From positions 1-54,662 of the forward strand of contig JAULBX010025864.1 in the NCBI GenBank assembly GCA_032358255.1: a stretch of DNA of 54,662 nucleotides, given 5' to 3'. Under the pieces are notes generated by a model that did no database searches, was not told the origin of the DNA, and worked only from the letters and a program-made list of their open reading frames with translations. This DNA comes from Heterotrichella gracilis (taxonomy: Eukaryota > Sar > Xanthophyceae > Tribonematales > Xanthonemataceae). Every line of letters starts with the position of its first letter. The first letter of the stretch is position 1. Below are positions 10,101 to 21,602 of the stretch, piece by piece. A program made the translations under genes and the position numbers.

Positions 10101-13100
10101 GCCACCGCAGTGCCTGACGAGGTGATGATGGCGCAGGGGCGACAAGTGGCTCGCCCGTGGCCCAGTGCCCAGAACGCCAGTGAGCGCTCGTCTATGCATG
10201 TGGTGAGGCGGGCGCGCGGGTGGGCGGCGGCAGCGGCGGTGAGTGGGGAGGAGCGGGAGCCTGTGGTGGGTGGGTGGTTTGGTGGTGGCTTGATGGTGAT
10301 GGGTGAGTGGTTAAATGCAGTGCATGCCGGGCTGGTAGACTTCACATGAGCACCTACGACAACCAATACATAGCCGATTCCGTGGTCCCTTTTTCGTTGT
10401 TTTTCCACCCCTCCTGCTTCCCCTCCTTACCTGGCGCCACTGCAAATGTGTTGACCCCTTGTCTGCACAGCTCCGCCACCAGTGCGCGTGCATGTGCGGC
10501 GTTCAGGTTGGGCGCATGGGCCAGGTAGGGCGAGGGGACCAGCAGGGTGTCGTACTGCCGGATCTGAGGATGTGGAAGGGGGCAGTTGGTGGTGGAGAAG
10601 CTGAGGGGAGTGTGGCGATGGAGATGTCCACGGCAACGTCTCCACTGCAAGTACCGCGTTACGCTATTTGCCACGGCAAGGCCCGCGGGCTACATGCGGT
10701 GTAATACGGCGACATTGCCCCTCATTCTGGCTTTATTGCAATGGCCGCGTATCAGGGCTAAAGGGCAGGTGTGTTGCATCCCCAGCCTATGCAGACATGC
10801 ATTTACATGGCAGTGAAAATGGGTGGCGCCGCAGTGTCAACAACCAAGGGGGTACCTTAAGATCCAGCTCACTCCACTCTGCCTCAGCGGTAGATCCAGA
10901 CACCACACCCACACCCGCGTACAGCCGCGCAACCACGCCCACGTCACCAACATGGCTGGATGAAGGCATAGCGTCGCCGCTAGGATCCGGTTGGATGAGT
11001 GCCGACCGGATGGCCACCACAAATTCCGACGCATCTGCGGAGATCCAGCCAAATGGCCCCGCATATAGGCCCCGGTCAAAATCCTCGGTTGCCCGCAGCA
11101 CTTCCAGGGCATCCTGGCGGGGGCGGCCGCACACAGCAGGTGTGGGGTGCAGGGTAGCCTGGTGGGGTGGGGGGTGAGTGGGTTGTGAGAGTGAGGGAGA
11201 AAGGGAGGGGGTGATGATATGATGTGAACAGGTCCCGCCGCTGCATGGCTGCTGCATGAAATTACGTGGGCACATGTATGGAATGTAAGGCCGATCAGCA
11301 TGCCTACTTGCAACCGGCATGCAAGCATGTGCGCAGAACATCACATTTTCAACACACAGCAGGACACGTGAGCCACCATGTGCATGCATCCCCCCCCTTT
11401 CCCTCCTCACCAGAAGCTCTGCATCCCCCACCCCCTGCCGCAGTTTCCCCGCCAGCCGCGCATACAGGTGCTGCACGCTGCGCTGCTTCAGCACGCTCTT
11501 GGCCACCTCCACCTCCACCCCCCCCTCCCCCTCCTCCTCGCCCCCGCACAGCCCCTCCAGCTGCCCCCGCACCCAGTCCCTCACGGTGCCAAACTCCGCA
11601 TCGTCCTTGGCGCAGCGCAGCAGGTCAAAGGCAAGCCAGAAATCGCGCTCAACGTCGCCTGCAGGAAGCACCACGAGGTTTGTGCCCACAATGCACAGGG
11701 GAGTGGGGGAATGCAGGGTCTTTGAACATATCCTATGTTAAATTGCCATGGAACTTCAATACATGCACACCTGAGACTGCAAATGGGCGAGGAATGTGGA
11801 TCGCCCTTGTGCATTGATGCCCAAGGCTATTCTGGCTCTTTGAAATGTTCATTACCAACAAACGCATGCCTGCTGAGCTACGCCAACTGTCCCCCCGTCA
11901 ACTGCCCCCTCCCACCCACCGCCCCACCCCCCACCTGGCGGCCCCCTTGGCCTTGTGCCCGCCACCGCCTCCGAGGCCACCCGCCTGCCGCTCCTGCTGA
12001 ACAGCTGCTCTGGGGTGCTACCCAGGAAGCAGTCACCGCCAGGCAGGTGCAACATGACCTGGCACAACAAAAATGAAGTTAGGAATGAAAGACAGTAAGC
12101 ATTAAGAATGGGTGAATTTATTTAAACAAGAATCAGAGTAAATGTTTAAACAGTACTAATAGAGTCCCCGCTCCTACAAGCCATGAGCGACACGCTAGGC
12201 AAAATGAGTACCTGGTAGGCCCGAGGGTCTCGCTCCTGGAGTGTTGCCAGGAGTGAGGCGGGGTTGGGGGTGCCGGTGAGGGGGATGGTGGTGCGGCGGG
12301 CAAGGACAACCTTGCTCAGGGCCTCAGGGGTTCCGGGAGGGGGCTGCGGGTTGCAGGGTGGAGAGTGAGTGAAGGGGGCTATAGGGTGGCGTGGCGTATA
12401 GTGCCTGCCTAACCCATGCCAGGACAATGCAGTGGCGTGGGCTTAGCAATCTTTCCGGTGGTGAACGCACAGTATTACATGTCTTGCTGGCGCAACCAAC
12501 AAGGAATAGCTGTTCAACTTGGATTCTTCTAGTTGAATTGCATATATCTTCGTTTAATACCTTGACCACATACAGGATATTCAGGTCTGCTCTTACCAGC
12601 CGGGCCATTAAGCACTACCGCCCCTACCCCCCACCCCCCAATCTGACCCCTCCCCACCTGCTTTGGTGGCTGCAGCGCCTCCAGCAGCGCGTCCAGCCCC
12701 TCCTGCCCCGATGCAAGGAACTCGTGCAGGGCTGCACTGCCACTCACCCCCTCAAGGTGGGCGCTGTCGGGGGGGATGGGGGCGGGCGCAAGGCTGTCAT
12801 GCGTGGCGGTGAGGCTGGTGCACCAGGACTCGTGGCTTGGCTCGTGGGTCGCAGGGCCCCTGGGGGAGGGAGGGAAGAGGGTATGAAGGTGGAGGTTACG
12901 CGCGCAGTAAGGTGGACGGAGACAATACTTCCAGTATCCACTTTTTAGTTTATGTATATTGTATTTTATTTTTGGGTAATAGCTCGCTAGAATTGTTTTG
13001 CTCACTACCCTGCACACCAGCCACTGCTACACCCCTCTGCTGCCTAGGTGGGGTGCCCACCATCCGCAGCCACATTCCAGCCCACTCCCTACCTGCTGGT

Positions 13101-14933
13101 GATGGCCAGGGGCGGGGCACTGGGGGCCGACAAGCCAGGCAGCATGCACAGCACCTCCAGAGCGTGGGCACCAGCGTCATCCACACTGGCAAAGCCCCTG
13201 CTGCCCCCCGCCTCCCATTCATGTCCATGGTCCCACACCAGGTTGACAGCCAGGTGGCTGCACGCATCGCCTTCAACAACCTCAACCCTGCGCCAAGGGG
13301 GGGAGGTGGGGCATTGAGGGGCGTTGAGGTGCGCCAGCAGCGGTGCATCACCTCCTTGGTTGCATGGCCACATGCCTAGCTTATGCTAGAGGGTAGCACG
13401 CCTGGCACCAGCTATGCGAGTGCACCAGCAAAGGCTATTTGCATGGCATCAGCAACATGGCACTCCCAACCATACAGCTTTGCTGTGCCTTATGGCCCAT
13501 GCCCCCCACCCCCACCACCTACCTTGGCACCATGAATGTGTATGCTCCAAACGCCTGCCACTCGGGTGCAGGCACCTGGCCTGTGTCAAAGCGCATGGCA
13601 CCCACCACCCTCAGCTGGGGGGCTGAGGGGCTGAGGAAACGCCGCATGTCTGACAGGACCTGGTCGTCCAGCCTGGCACCCGCACTCCCACGCCACATCC
13701 ATGCGGCACCAGCACCTGCATAAAATTCAGGGACGAGTGGGGGGGCACATGCGGGGATTGCAGACACATGCAGGGGGAGAGGCCATTCCCCCCGCTTCGT
13801 GCAAAAGCACCTGGGCAAATGACGTTGCCAAAACAGGATCCCGGTGCCAAATGGTTTATGACAGTGCATTGCATTATGCGCCCATTCATTGGATTACAGC
13901 ATGCGCGTGTGCATCCCCACCTGCCATGGCGCCTGTGCCCGCCGATGCCGCCCCCGCTGCCATGCTGCCCGGTGTCGCCGGTGCGCTTGATCTGCGGGGG
14001 GAGAAGTACACAAGCGGGCCAAGGGCAGCACGTGCACACTGCAGCAGCGTGATGGTACAGTCAGTCATGCTGCATTGACTCATGCATGGCTATGCTAGGG
14101 GGTCTGCCACGCTGGGTATGACCAGGAGAATGGCAATTGCTGTGTGAATGCAGCCAGCAGAATGGGCTGCTCAGCAGGGTATACACGGCAGGGCCTGCAC
14201 TCGCAAAGACTACGCCACACACAGCAGGTGCCTTGAAAGCGATGCAGCATTTGTGGCTTGTATGTCTGGGTTTTGCTACCCTTCTTACCTGCTCTGTGAG
14301 TCCCGAGAGCCAATTGAGCGCGTTGAGAGTGCGCGGCAGGGGTACCTCCAGCCGCACAGCCCCGCTGGGGTACAGGCGCCAGGTGGCCATACCCGATGAC
14401 ACGCGCTGCTGCAGGGCCGCAACCGCCTCGCACAGATCCGTCTGCAGCAACACACCACCACAGGTTGCTGCTTGCTGGTTCAGCTGTCACCGCCATACAG
14501 TACCCAAAGGCAATAGGCAGGTTGGCAGGCAAGCGCAAGATTTCCCCAGCAAGCCGACACTGGCTGCAGGGCTCACCATTGCGGGTAAGCGCTCCACCAC
14601 CACTAGCGCCACCGGTCCCCGTGGATGTCCAATGCTGGCAGGGGTGCCATCACTGCTGGCATCGTGGTGTGCTGGGTGGGCTCTGTTTGGCGCCGCGGTT
14701 TCCTCTGTTACTGCAGCAGGGGAGGGTGGGGTACCACCTCCGTCCCCCACCGCCAGAACCACCTCCTCCCGCACTGCGTAGCATGCAGTGGAGTGTGCCC
14801 TGACCACGGCGCCATGTGGTGCAGCACTGACCCTGGGCAGAGTGGTGGAGTGGCCGCAGGGTGCCCGCTGTGGGCGGTTGGAATATGGGGGGCTGAGGTG
14901 TGACGAGCGGACCCTGCGCACAGGGTTGCTAGT
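1642..14933 (-). CDS. PHYLLO: PHYLLO: fused MenF-MenD-MenC-MenH protein of phylloquinone biosynthesis
   Basis: A single split gene of at least 28 exons. From the second recognised exon to the TAG at 1642-1644 the phases close and give 1,980 residues. Exons in transcription order: 14933?-14577, 14441-14289, 14038-13921, 13715-13523, 13287-13093, 12859-12658, 12343-12212, 12058-11935, 11658-11411, 11158-10856, 10563-10431, 10260-9986, 9204-8998, 8724-8499, 8277-8070, 7778-7501, 7197-7084, 6908-6396, 6155-5884, 5644-5351, 5204-5088, 4843-4708, 4533-4391, 4121-3583, 3302-3175, 2979-2866, 2557-2357, 2018-1642. Module order matches the known PHYLLO fusion of plants and algae, a plastid protein taking chorismate to o-succinylbenzoate. 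The first recognised exon has no in-frame ATG before an upstream stop, so a 5' exon encoding the start and transit peptide is missing. The acceptor at 12343 has an alternative. Confidence 0.93.
4391..6155 (-). other. PHYLLO MenC module: o-succinylbenzoate synthase
   Basis: Five exons, 6155-4391. This enolase-superfamily module keeps the expected catalytic set: the KxK pair in KTIKIK, the metal-ligand aspartate in LRADANQAW (in the exon 5088-5204, too short to stand out as an open frame), the glutamate in YIEEP, the aspartate in VALDEAI and the late lysine in [10 protein letters not shown]. The first part reads [16 protein letters not shown], the capping-domain start. Its role is dehydration of SHCHC to o-succinylbenzoate. 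The module ends with [11 protein letters not shown] at the start of the next exon (4121). Confidence 0.92.
9335..9416 (-). ncRNA. Box C/D snoRNA, U18-like, copy 1 (intronic)
   Basis: It lies in the sense orientation of its host intron. Read on the minus strand it has a terminal stem GTGGGC (9416-9411) pairing with GCCCAC (9340-9335), a C box ATGACGA (9409-9403), a D' box TTGA (9382-9379), a C' box CCGATGA (9363-9357) and a D box CTGA (9344-9341) next to the stem. The segment just upstream of D' is complementary over 13 nt to AACACGGACCAAG, which I recall as a conserved stretch of eukaryotic large-subunit rRNA and the known target of U18 (yeast Am649). The fifth base from D' pairs with the expected adenosine. 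The C box departs from consensus at one position. Confidence 0.75.
9712..9793 (-). ncRNA. Box C/D snoRNA, U18-like, copy 2 (intronic)
   Basis: Second 82-nt copy in the same intron and orientation, upstream of copy 1 in the transcript. The same GTGGGC/GCCCAC terminal stem encloses a perfect C box ATGATGA (9786-9780), then the identical 13-nt rRNA-complementary guide, D' TTGA, C' CCGATGA and D CTGA. The few differences from copy 1 fall in the C box region and between D' and C', not in the guide, which suggests that both copies are or recently were functional. Processing would follow splicing and debranching, as for other intron-encoded snoRNAs. Confidence 0.78.
10856..14933 (-). other. PHYLLO MenF module: isochorismate synthase, apparently complete
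   Basis: The ten 5'-most exons. The N-terminal half has the LNALNWLSG and [10 protein letters not shown] blocks seen in MenF-type enzymes. The chorismate-binding half follows: [11 protein letters not shown], containing the lysine used as general base; [21 protein letters not shown] with its conserved glutamate; [37 protein letters not shown]; and [10 protein letters not shown] followed by EWSELDLK with the C-terminal metal-binding glutamate. The reaction is chorismate to isochorismate. A Glu/Gly-rich low-complexity insertion interrupts the exon at 11411-11658. In land-plant PHYLLO the chorismate-binding half is known to be lost and supplied by separate ICS genes; here it is present, so this protein can probably make isochorismate itself. 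Confidence 0.88.
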
Positions 14934-14936
14934 TCA

Positions 14937-16808
14937 GCACAAGCACCTAGGTGACGCTGGTGATATCCCTGCTGCTGGTGAATCCCCCCTGGTGTTGGTG
15001 GGTGCAGTGCACCCCCACCCCCAAATGTAGTACTAGCCCCTCCGTGGGCCAGGGCACCCAGAGTTGATGGCAGGCGACAATCACACCGTGAAACCACACC
15101 GCGCTACTGAACCTGGAAAGGGATATTGAGACTCAGCCAAGACCCTGCTTCCATTGCCTACCTGGGCCTATTGGCGGTGGTGGGTGGCGGGCCATAGCTG
15201 ACCTCCCCACCTGCCTGATGCGCCACCTGCATCCACCTGGCAGCTTTCGCCTAGGGCGATGGGTTGAAGGAGGAAGGAGGCATACAGCAGGATGTGGGGC
15301 ACTCCTACTAGCAGGAGGTTGTCACACAGATGGTGAAGTGCTTGTTAGGTGGACGTCTTGTCAGAGTCAAAGTCAAGTTCCAAAGAGTGGCGAAAGACCC
15401 TGCCTAATAAGACTAAAGCTATTTCTGGTCGTATGAATACGCAACACTAGCAGAAAGCACCCAGCTTGATATCACTTGGTAACTAAACTTGAAATGGGTT
15501 ACTGGCTTGCACATGGGCGTATCCGCCACCTCGACCCAAGTGGGTGCAGCGGCACAAACAAGGAGAAGCACAGTGTCCCACCAAACTAGTTCAGTTTTCG
15601 GGCATCTGCGTTGCAGCAGGCGTTCGGTCGCGGAAACTTTCGTCCAAGGAAGTCGGGTGGCGACTCCGGGTAGCAGGCACAGTGGACGCTTATCCGATAA
15701 AATATTCATCCCTGGGATACTTGGACAGCAAGGTCTGGGACCACGAAATCGAGGGCATGTTTGTGGGCGTTCTTCCGAAACATGCGCTCATATGATGGCA
15801 ACACACAGCAAACCACCTCGCAGTTTGACGACACAACGTCAAACCCACTATTCCCAAGCCTTCCAGTAAGCTGCAGCCAGTGTCGGCCAGCCTGTACGGA
15901 GGTCCTGCTCCAAGGTAAGGGTACAGTGCACCCCAAGGGAGGTCCCACCACACACGAAAGTAGCCCGAGGTCTTATCACGAGATGGTTAGAAGCAACACT
16001 TCATCGGTTTGGTGTTGAACCTGTGTACAGGCTGGGTTTTGGTGACGCGGGGTTCGTTTCAGCTAGGCAGGCATGCGCAGCACATAGCGCAGCACACTAA
16101 GCAGCTACTGCTGATCAGGCTACCTATTGTTTCGATGCCGTTGTTATAGTGTTTATAATTAGATAAAGCAAAGCTTGTCTTTGTGATAACATGGTAGCTT
16201 GGCCACTGCGCTTTGCTTGGGTAGTTAGCCACACCCCAAGGGTGGCGGTGGCACGGCACAGGGAGTTCAGCGACCCTGTGATTTTGTTAGTGTTTTCTTT
16301 TGCTGACGGGGCCAACTCTGGTGGGTGCAGCACTCTGTTGGCTGTTACACATCGACTGCATATGCTTGCAAGGCATGCATGCATAACCCTCTTGCTGGGG
16401 GGAACAACGCCCTCCCAGCAGGCAACGGACGATTCCAACAGTTGTTCAAGTGTGTGTTCAGCCTTATCTTGCAGCGAGTGAGGAAAGCAACCTAGGGGCA
16501 ACAGCTTGTTGGTCGTTGTGTCGGCTATGATAAGTAGGGCTCGCGTATTCTGTGTACCAGAGAGTGTAGATAGACAGGCGCACTACGCACTATGCTCTTT
16601 GTATGGCGCTCGCCAGGATGCCTTGAGCGGGAGATAGTATGGGCGCTGGCCTCTCCACACCTGGCAGGAGTTGATCTTGCTCCCGTTCACCCCTTCCCCA
16701 CACACCTGCAGACTGCTGCCCACACTGCACCCTTCCCCCACTCTCCCGTCAGCCTTCACGCTGGCATCCCCCCACACCTGCGGCGGCCTGTGCGCCACGC
16801 CCCAAGCC
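14937..16808. other. Divergent intergenic region between PHYLLO and recA
   Basis: It should contain the missing 5' exon and promoter of PHYLLO (minus strand) and the promoter and 5' UTR of recA (plus strand). A block at about 15480-15960 has open frames on both strands, up to about 126 codons and mostly without an ATG start, that I cannot match to any family; it could be a decayed coding or mobile-element fragment. About 16030-16590 looks non-coding. No TATA box or known operator stands out. Confidence 0.5.
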
Positions 16809-19800
16809 ATGCTGGCCAGGGGGAGTAGCAGGATGATGGCGCTGAGGGGGCTGGTGTGGCGACCCGCACAGGCGCTGGTGCCGCGTCCCCCCGCCTGCAC
16901 CACCCCCACCCGCTGCCTGGCCGCGCGCGTGAAGGCGTCAGCGGCAGCGCTCAACGGCACCGCCAGCGATGCAAGCAAGGAGGGCAAGGTAGGGGACAGG
17001 GGGATGCTGTTGAGTAGGGTTTTAGGTATACCCTTATAAGGAGGGTGGCAAGGACCATGCCCTCATGCAGGGAGGAGGGACATGCCCGCAGGCTGCTACC
17101 TGTGGGGCACCATTGGGCAGGGGTGATGGTCTTTGGGGTGATGGCCAATCCAGCATCACTTGTGCCCTTCTGCTCATAACCATATGCACTGCCGCCGCCA
17201 GCTCCCCCCATCATCGCTCCCTCCCTGCCCCTCAGTCCCCCTCCCCCTTGCCTACGCACAGATGGCCATGCTGGAGACTGTGATGAAGGACATCAACGCG
17301 CGGTTTGGCAAGGGGACGCTCATGCGCCTGGACGAGTCGGCAAACCTGGTTGTGTAAGCGCGCGTGGGAGGGGGGTGGGTCGGGGCCGGTGACAGGACTG
17401 GTTGTGCACAGCCTGATGCAATTTGTCTGTTTGTATGGTGTGCTGCATGTGCGAGGCTTGCCACTTGTGTGTAACCTTATCAGACATTCGCTGGTGTTGC
17501 AGGCAGAGCATACCCCCCCACTCACCCTGCCCCATCCCTTGCAGGGACACCTTCCCCTCTGGTGCACTCACACTGGATCTGGCGCTAGGAGGAGGCTACC
17601 CGATTGGCAGGGTCATCGAGGTACGGCGAGATGGATGCTATGACCCTGTGGGGGGCATGAGGGGGTGCATGCTTGGCACCTGCGTCACACAGATTCCATC
17701 ACTTGGCGCATGGCCCATCACCTCACCCACATGCCATGAGCCACCTACCTACAGGCACCATGCGGCCTCGTTGAGGGACTGTCTGGCAATCCCTGTCTGA
17801 TACCGCCACATCCACTTCATGGCCGCATGGCCTTCACCCCCACAGCCCAGGCACTGACCCCCCCACCCACGCCCCCCACGCAGATCTATGGCCCCGAGTC
17901 CAGCGGCAAATCGACCCTGGCCCTGCACGCAGTGGCGGAAACCCAGAAGCGCGGTGGGGTGGCGGCGTACGTGGATGCGGAGGGGGCCATAGACCCGGAG
18001 TTTGCAGAGGCAAGTTGGACCAGGGTGCTGCCACACGTGTTTACTGAGATACATTCTGCAAGGCTCCTGCATGTTGGTCGTACATACACAGGGGTATTAG
18101 CTTGGCAGCAGCGCATTGGTGATAGCAGCCGCATTGATACTAGCAGCAGTGATAGGAGTGGCACCCGCCCCACAATTACACATCATGTGTTCACCCCCCT
18201 CCCCCTCCCCCAGGCCATCGGTGTGCAGATGGGCCTCATGCTCATCACACAGCCCGAGTGTGGCGAGCAGGCCCTGGAGGTTGTTGACACCATGGTGCGC
18301 AGCGGTGCCATTGACCTCATCGTGGTGGATAGTGTGGCTGCGCTGACCCCCAGGGCAGAGATAGAGGCGGAGATTGGGCAGCAAACAAGTGAGTACTTTG
18401 CTCTATCACCCAAATATGTCAAGGTATTCTATGCTGATTTGCCTCAGTTTAAAAGAAAAACACAACATCATTCAATTGTAAGATTCATATCTTAATTGCA
18501 AATTAAATTCTGAAGTCATTCAAAATGACAAAGAACCATCGCAGAGGAACAAACCCCTTTTTTGCGAGCCTTGCGGATCAGGTTGCACGGTTTGGGTGCG
18601 GGATTTGAGTGCCAGGTAGGCAGTAGACCATCAAGCCAATACCTGTCATTTCATGCGGCACGCCCCTGTCTCTATCGCTCCCAATCCCCTTCTCAGCTGC
18701 CCCCTCCTCTTGCCACCCCCCACCCAGTGGGCCTGCAGGCTAAGATGATGAGCTCCGCCCTGCGCAAGATTGTACAGAACACCACCAAGAGCAACACCAC
18801 TGTCATCTTCATCAACCAGCTCAGGCAAAAGGTGCGTGGCACTCACTGCACATACCTGCACCACGCTGGCCACACCTGGTCTAGCCCTCACCACACCGCC
18901 ACTAGCTTCACATACAAGGTGGAGGCCCTACTGGCCTCACTGCCGCACAGCAACGCCCTGTTGCCTGGCGCTGTACACACACATTGAACCGCACCTGCTG
19001 CACGTTACCCCTCAGCCACCTTATATCCCACACACTTCTCTGCACACGCGCGCAGATCGGTGTGTTTTATGGCAACCCCGAGGTGACTGCGGGCGGCATG
19101 GCGCTCCGGTACTACACCAGTGTGCGGATTGACCTCAGGCGGAAGGAGACTATCAAAGGGGCCAAGGGGGAGGAGATAGGGATCAAGGTCAAGTGAGTAA
19201 TGTGGGCGGGGTTGAGTTGATGTGAACATGTCTCACCGCCATGCATTGGGGGTGTATGCTAGTAGTATCCCTGCACGTGTGTTTGCACCTTCCGCCTCTG
19301 CCTCACTCCCCTCTCCATCCACCCACATCAACCCACCGCAGGGCCAAGATTGTGAAGAACAAGGTGGCCGCACCCCTGCGCCGCGCCGAGTTTGACATCA
19401 TCTTTGGCCAAGGGATCAACGCGCTGGGCTGCACCCTTGACGCCGCCGAGTCCATCGACGTTGTTCAGAAGAAGGGCTCCTGGTACTCATTTGGCGAGGT
19501 GAAGCTGGCGCAGGGCAGGGAGAAGACGCTGGCAATGCTGGAGGAGGACGACGCGCTGGCAGCGTACGTGGGAGGGGGTTGGGGGTGTGAGTACCTGCAC
19601 TTGCTGAACATATTGGCCTACCGTGCTGTGCGGCATCAATACTAATTGGTATTTTTATCTGCTTGTGTTGCCATTTACCACGTCTAAGTATATGTACCCT
19701 TTTCAATTTCCATAGTGCCAGGGCCACGTAGGTTTCCTTTCCCTATGCACTTTCCAGGCCCTGCCCATGTGCCAGCTGCACGGAAGGGGGCTGGAGGATA

Positions 19801-20029
19801 TGTGACAGGCCATCACCTGTGCATCCGCCACTGTTCCTGCACACACTGACCTTTCCACCTTTCCCCGTGCCTCAGTGAGGTGGAGGCCAAGACCCGGGCC
19901 GCGCTGAGTGTGAGCGTCGTGAAAGGGCCCACGGCGTCCATGGACCAGGACGATGGCGAGGGTGACGAGGGGGACATGGATGATGATTACCCGCCACTGG
20001 ATGGGGAGGATGCAAACGAGGCATACTGA
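16809..20029 (+). CDS. recA: Plastid-type RecA recombinase
   Basis: Nine exons: 16809-16988, 17262-17353, 17545-17620, 17884-18009, 18214-18388, 18728-18831, 19056-19192, 19342-19563, 19876-20029. All phases close, giving 421 residues. The first 40 or so residues are rich in Arg, Ala, Thr and Pro and look like a transit peptide; a second in-frame ATG lies at 16833. The core has the Walker [10 protein letters not shown] (residues 119-127), the [11 protein letters not shown] segment with the catalytic Glu, Walker [31 protein letters not shown] and [22 protein letters not shown] over DNA loop L2. [10 protein letters not shown] resembles the chloroplast RecA of plants, not the mitochondrial GEMGDAH type. 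The tail is acidic, as in bacterial RecA. Role: homologous pairing and repair of organelle DNA, probably plastid. Intron 4 uses a GC donor. Confidence 0.93.
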
Positions 20030-21602
20030 GGGGGGTGAGCGTGCGGTGCTGCCAGGTGGGGTTCAGCGCACATGCCTAGCCTCTCATGTCATACAGTGGG
20101 GTAGCTGGTGCAATGGGTTGGCGAGAACATACCTGTTGCCTGGGAGGGATGAGTGGTTGTGAGCAGAAGGATGCACACTACTGCAACCACATGCACAACC
20201 ACACCTCCACTGTCGACTGATGTATCCAAGGCATCAGCTTCGGGGGTTGCCCCAGAGGGGTGACACTGGGGTGGTGGTCTAGTGGTCGAGACACTTACCT
20301 CTTTTTGTGATTTTCAGTTATATGCTTGAGAGTTGTTTGCTTGTATTATTAGTGTATTTGGGTGTCCTTGGTGGTAGGGCGCAGCCAGTTGCTTTATGCT
20401 CAGCCTGACAGACAAGGCATGAAGCGGGGAATGAAGTGCAAAGTGGTCAGGGGTGTGAACATGATCAGGCTGTGTGCAGGACTGGCACGAGGTCGGCATT
20501 TCAATGTATGCAAGCCTAAGCGAGTGATGGATACAATCGCTGTGCAGTTTGGTTGTCTCTCAACAGGCGCAGAAAATGTGTGAAGTTTTTATCTGTAAAA
20601 GTTTTTTCGAAAATGGAGGAATTTACCGGAATTTGTTGAGGTGTAAAAATGTGCTGAATTTCCGCTGTTGACTGTGAAAAGGCTCGTTATTGACATCCTC
20701 TTACCTCGTACCTGGTTGTATAAAGTTATGCACAAAGTTCACCGACGGAGACTTGGCTTATTGCCCACATGCAGGCAAACACCCCCATGCAGCACTGCCC
20801 GTTTGCAACTCCGTCCACCCTCCAGCAGTAGGGCAGCAGCTCTGGCCAGTTGACCAGCAAGGCCCCGCTTGCAACCACCCACAGGATACCGTACTCTGCT
20901 TCCGGTCTATACTCTAGTGGGTACTGGAACCCGTGCTCGCCGTTGCTTACAAAACAGGTGAGGTCCAGCTGGAGATCGCGCCACCACTCGTCGTTGGTGC
21001 ATATTCCAGTATTAGGCGATCATGAATACTCTTGAGAGCGAGCCCTAGGCTAGTGTAGGGTTTCTGCGCGTTAGGATACGGTACATCGCTGTGTTCGCCA
21101 ATACTCTCATAGCGGTTGGGTGCACACAGACTGACGCCGTCCCACAATGGAGTCCATTGCCCACCACTCATCGTTGGGTGCGGATGCTAAGTTGTCCAGT
21201 AGGGTCTTGTCCAAAGCTATTAAAAGCCTGCTTTTCTTGTTGCTTTACAACCTGCCCCTCCTACGCTCCAGCCTTTCGGTTTGGCGTTTGTCAAGTGTGC
21301 CAAGTTCTCATCTTGAATCCTTGGAAGCAGGCCCACCCAGGCAGTTGCGCTTAGACACTCTGTGCATGCGCGAACTATCGTACAGCAACAAACGCATCCC
21401 TCCTTGTCATGTGTTACTAGCAGAAGGTTCCGTTAAGAGACACAAGGCCAGCTTTTGCGTGGATCCCTCGCTTCGGGCACACACTGCCCTGGTCACCAGC
21501 ACATTGCTCCTTGCACTCACCTTCCCCTTGCCCTGGACCAGGCACAGGCAGCATGGCCAGCTACAGATAACTTGAGGCACTTTGCCATCAGCTGCAGCCA
21601 CC
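20030..21602. other. Intergenic region between recA and the armadillo-repeat gene
   Basis: No recognised gene. About 20270-20300 resembles the 5' half of a tRNA but no B box or acceptor partner follows. About 20580-20700 is AT-rich with TGTAA-type elements that may end recA transcripts. An ATG-initiated open frame at 21147-21575 (142 codons, no recognised domain) lies just upstream of the next gene's start at 21603 and may be an upstream open reading frame or chance. A near-repeat of about 20 nt (CCACCACTCGTCGTTGGTGC and a variant) occurs near 20980 and 21162. Confidence 0.45.

Larger units (their letters stand above)
6396..10563 (-). other. PHYLLO MenD module: SEPHCHC synthase (ThDP enzyme)
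   Basis: Eight exons, 10563 down to 6396. Visible MenD landmarks, in order, are [10 protein letters not shown] and [16 protein letters not shown] at the N-terminus, [49 protein letters not shown], the central [12 protein letters not shown] segment, [26 protein letters not shown], and the thiamine-diphosphate segment [15 protein letters not shown] followed by [11 protein letters not shown]. The reaction joins isochorismate with 2-oxoglutarate-derived succinic semialdehyde-ThDP. The splice from GANQTID to IFGSY spans the 781-nt intron that holds the two snoRNA copies. Confidence 0.92.

Noticed and set aside
11411..11658. Poly-Gly frame opposite the Glu/Gly-rich MenF exon as a separate gene
   Set aside because: The simple repeat makes several frames open at once; only the minus frame that joins the MenF exons in phase has family motifs.
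20265..20345. Possible tRNA gene around GGTGGTCTAGTGGTCGAGAC
   Set aside because: It resembles a tRNA D-arm/A box, but no T-arm B box (GGTTCGANTCC-like) or acceptor-stem partner follows within 100 nt.
21147..21575. 142-codon ATG open frame just upstream of the armadillo gene
   Set aside because: No recognisable domain and no splice continuity to a neighbour; kept only as a possible upstream open reading frame.
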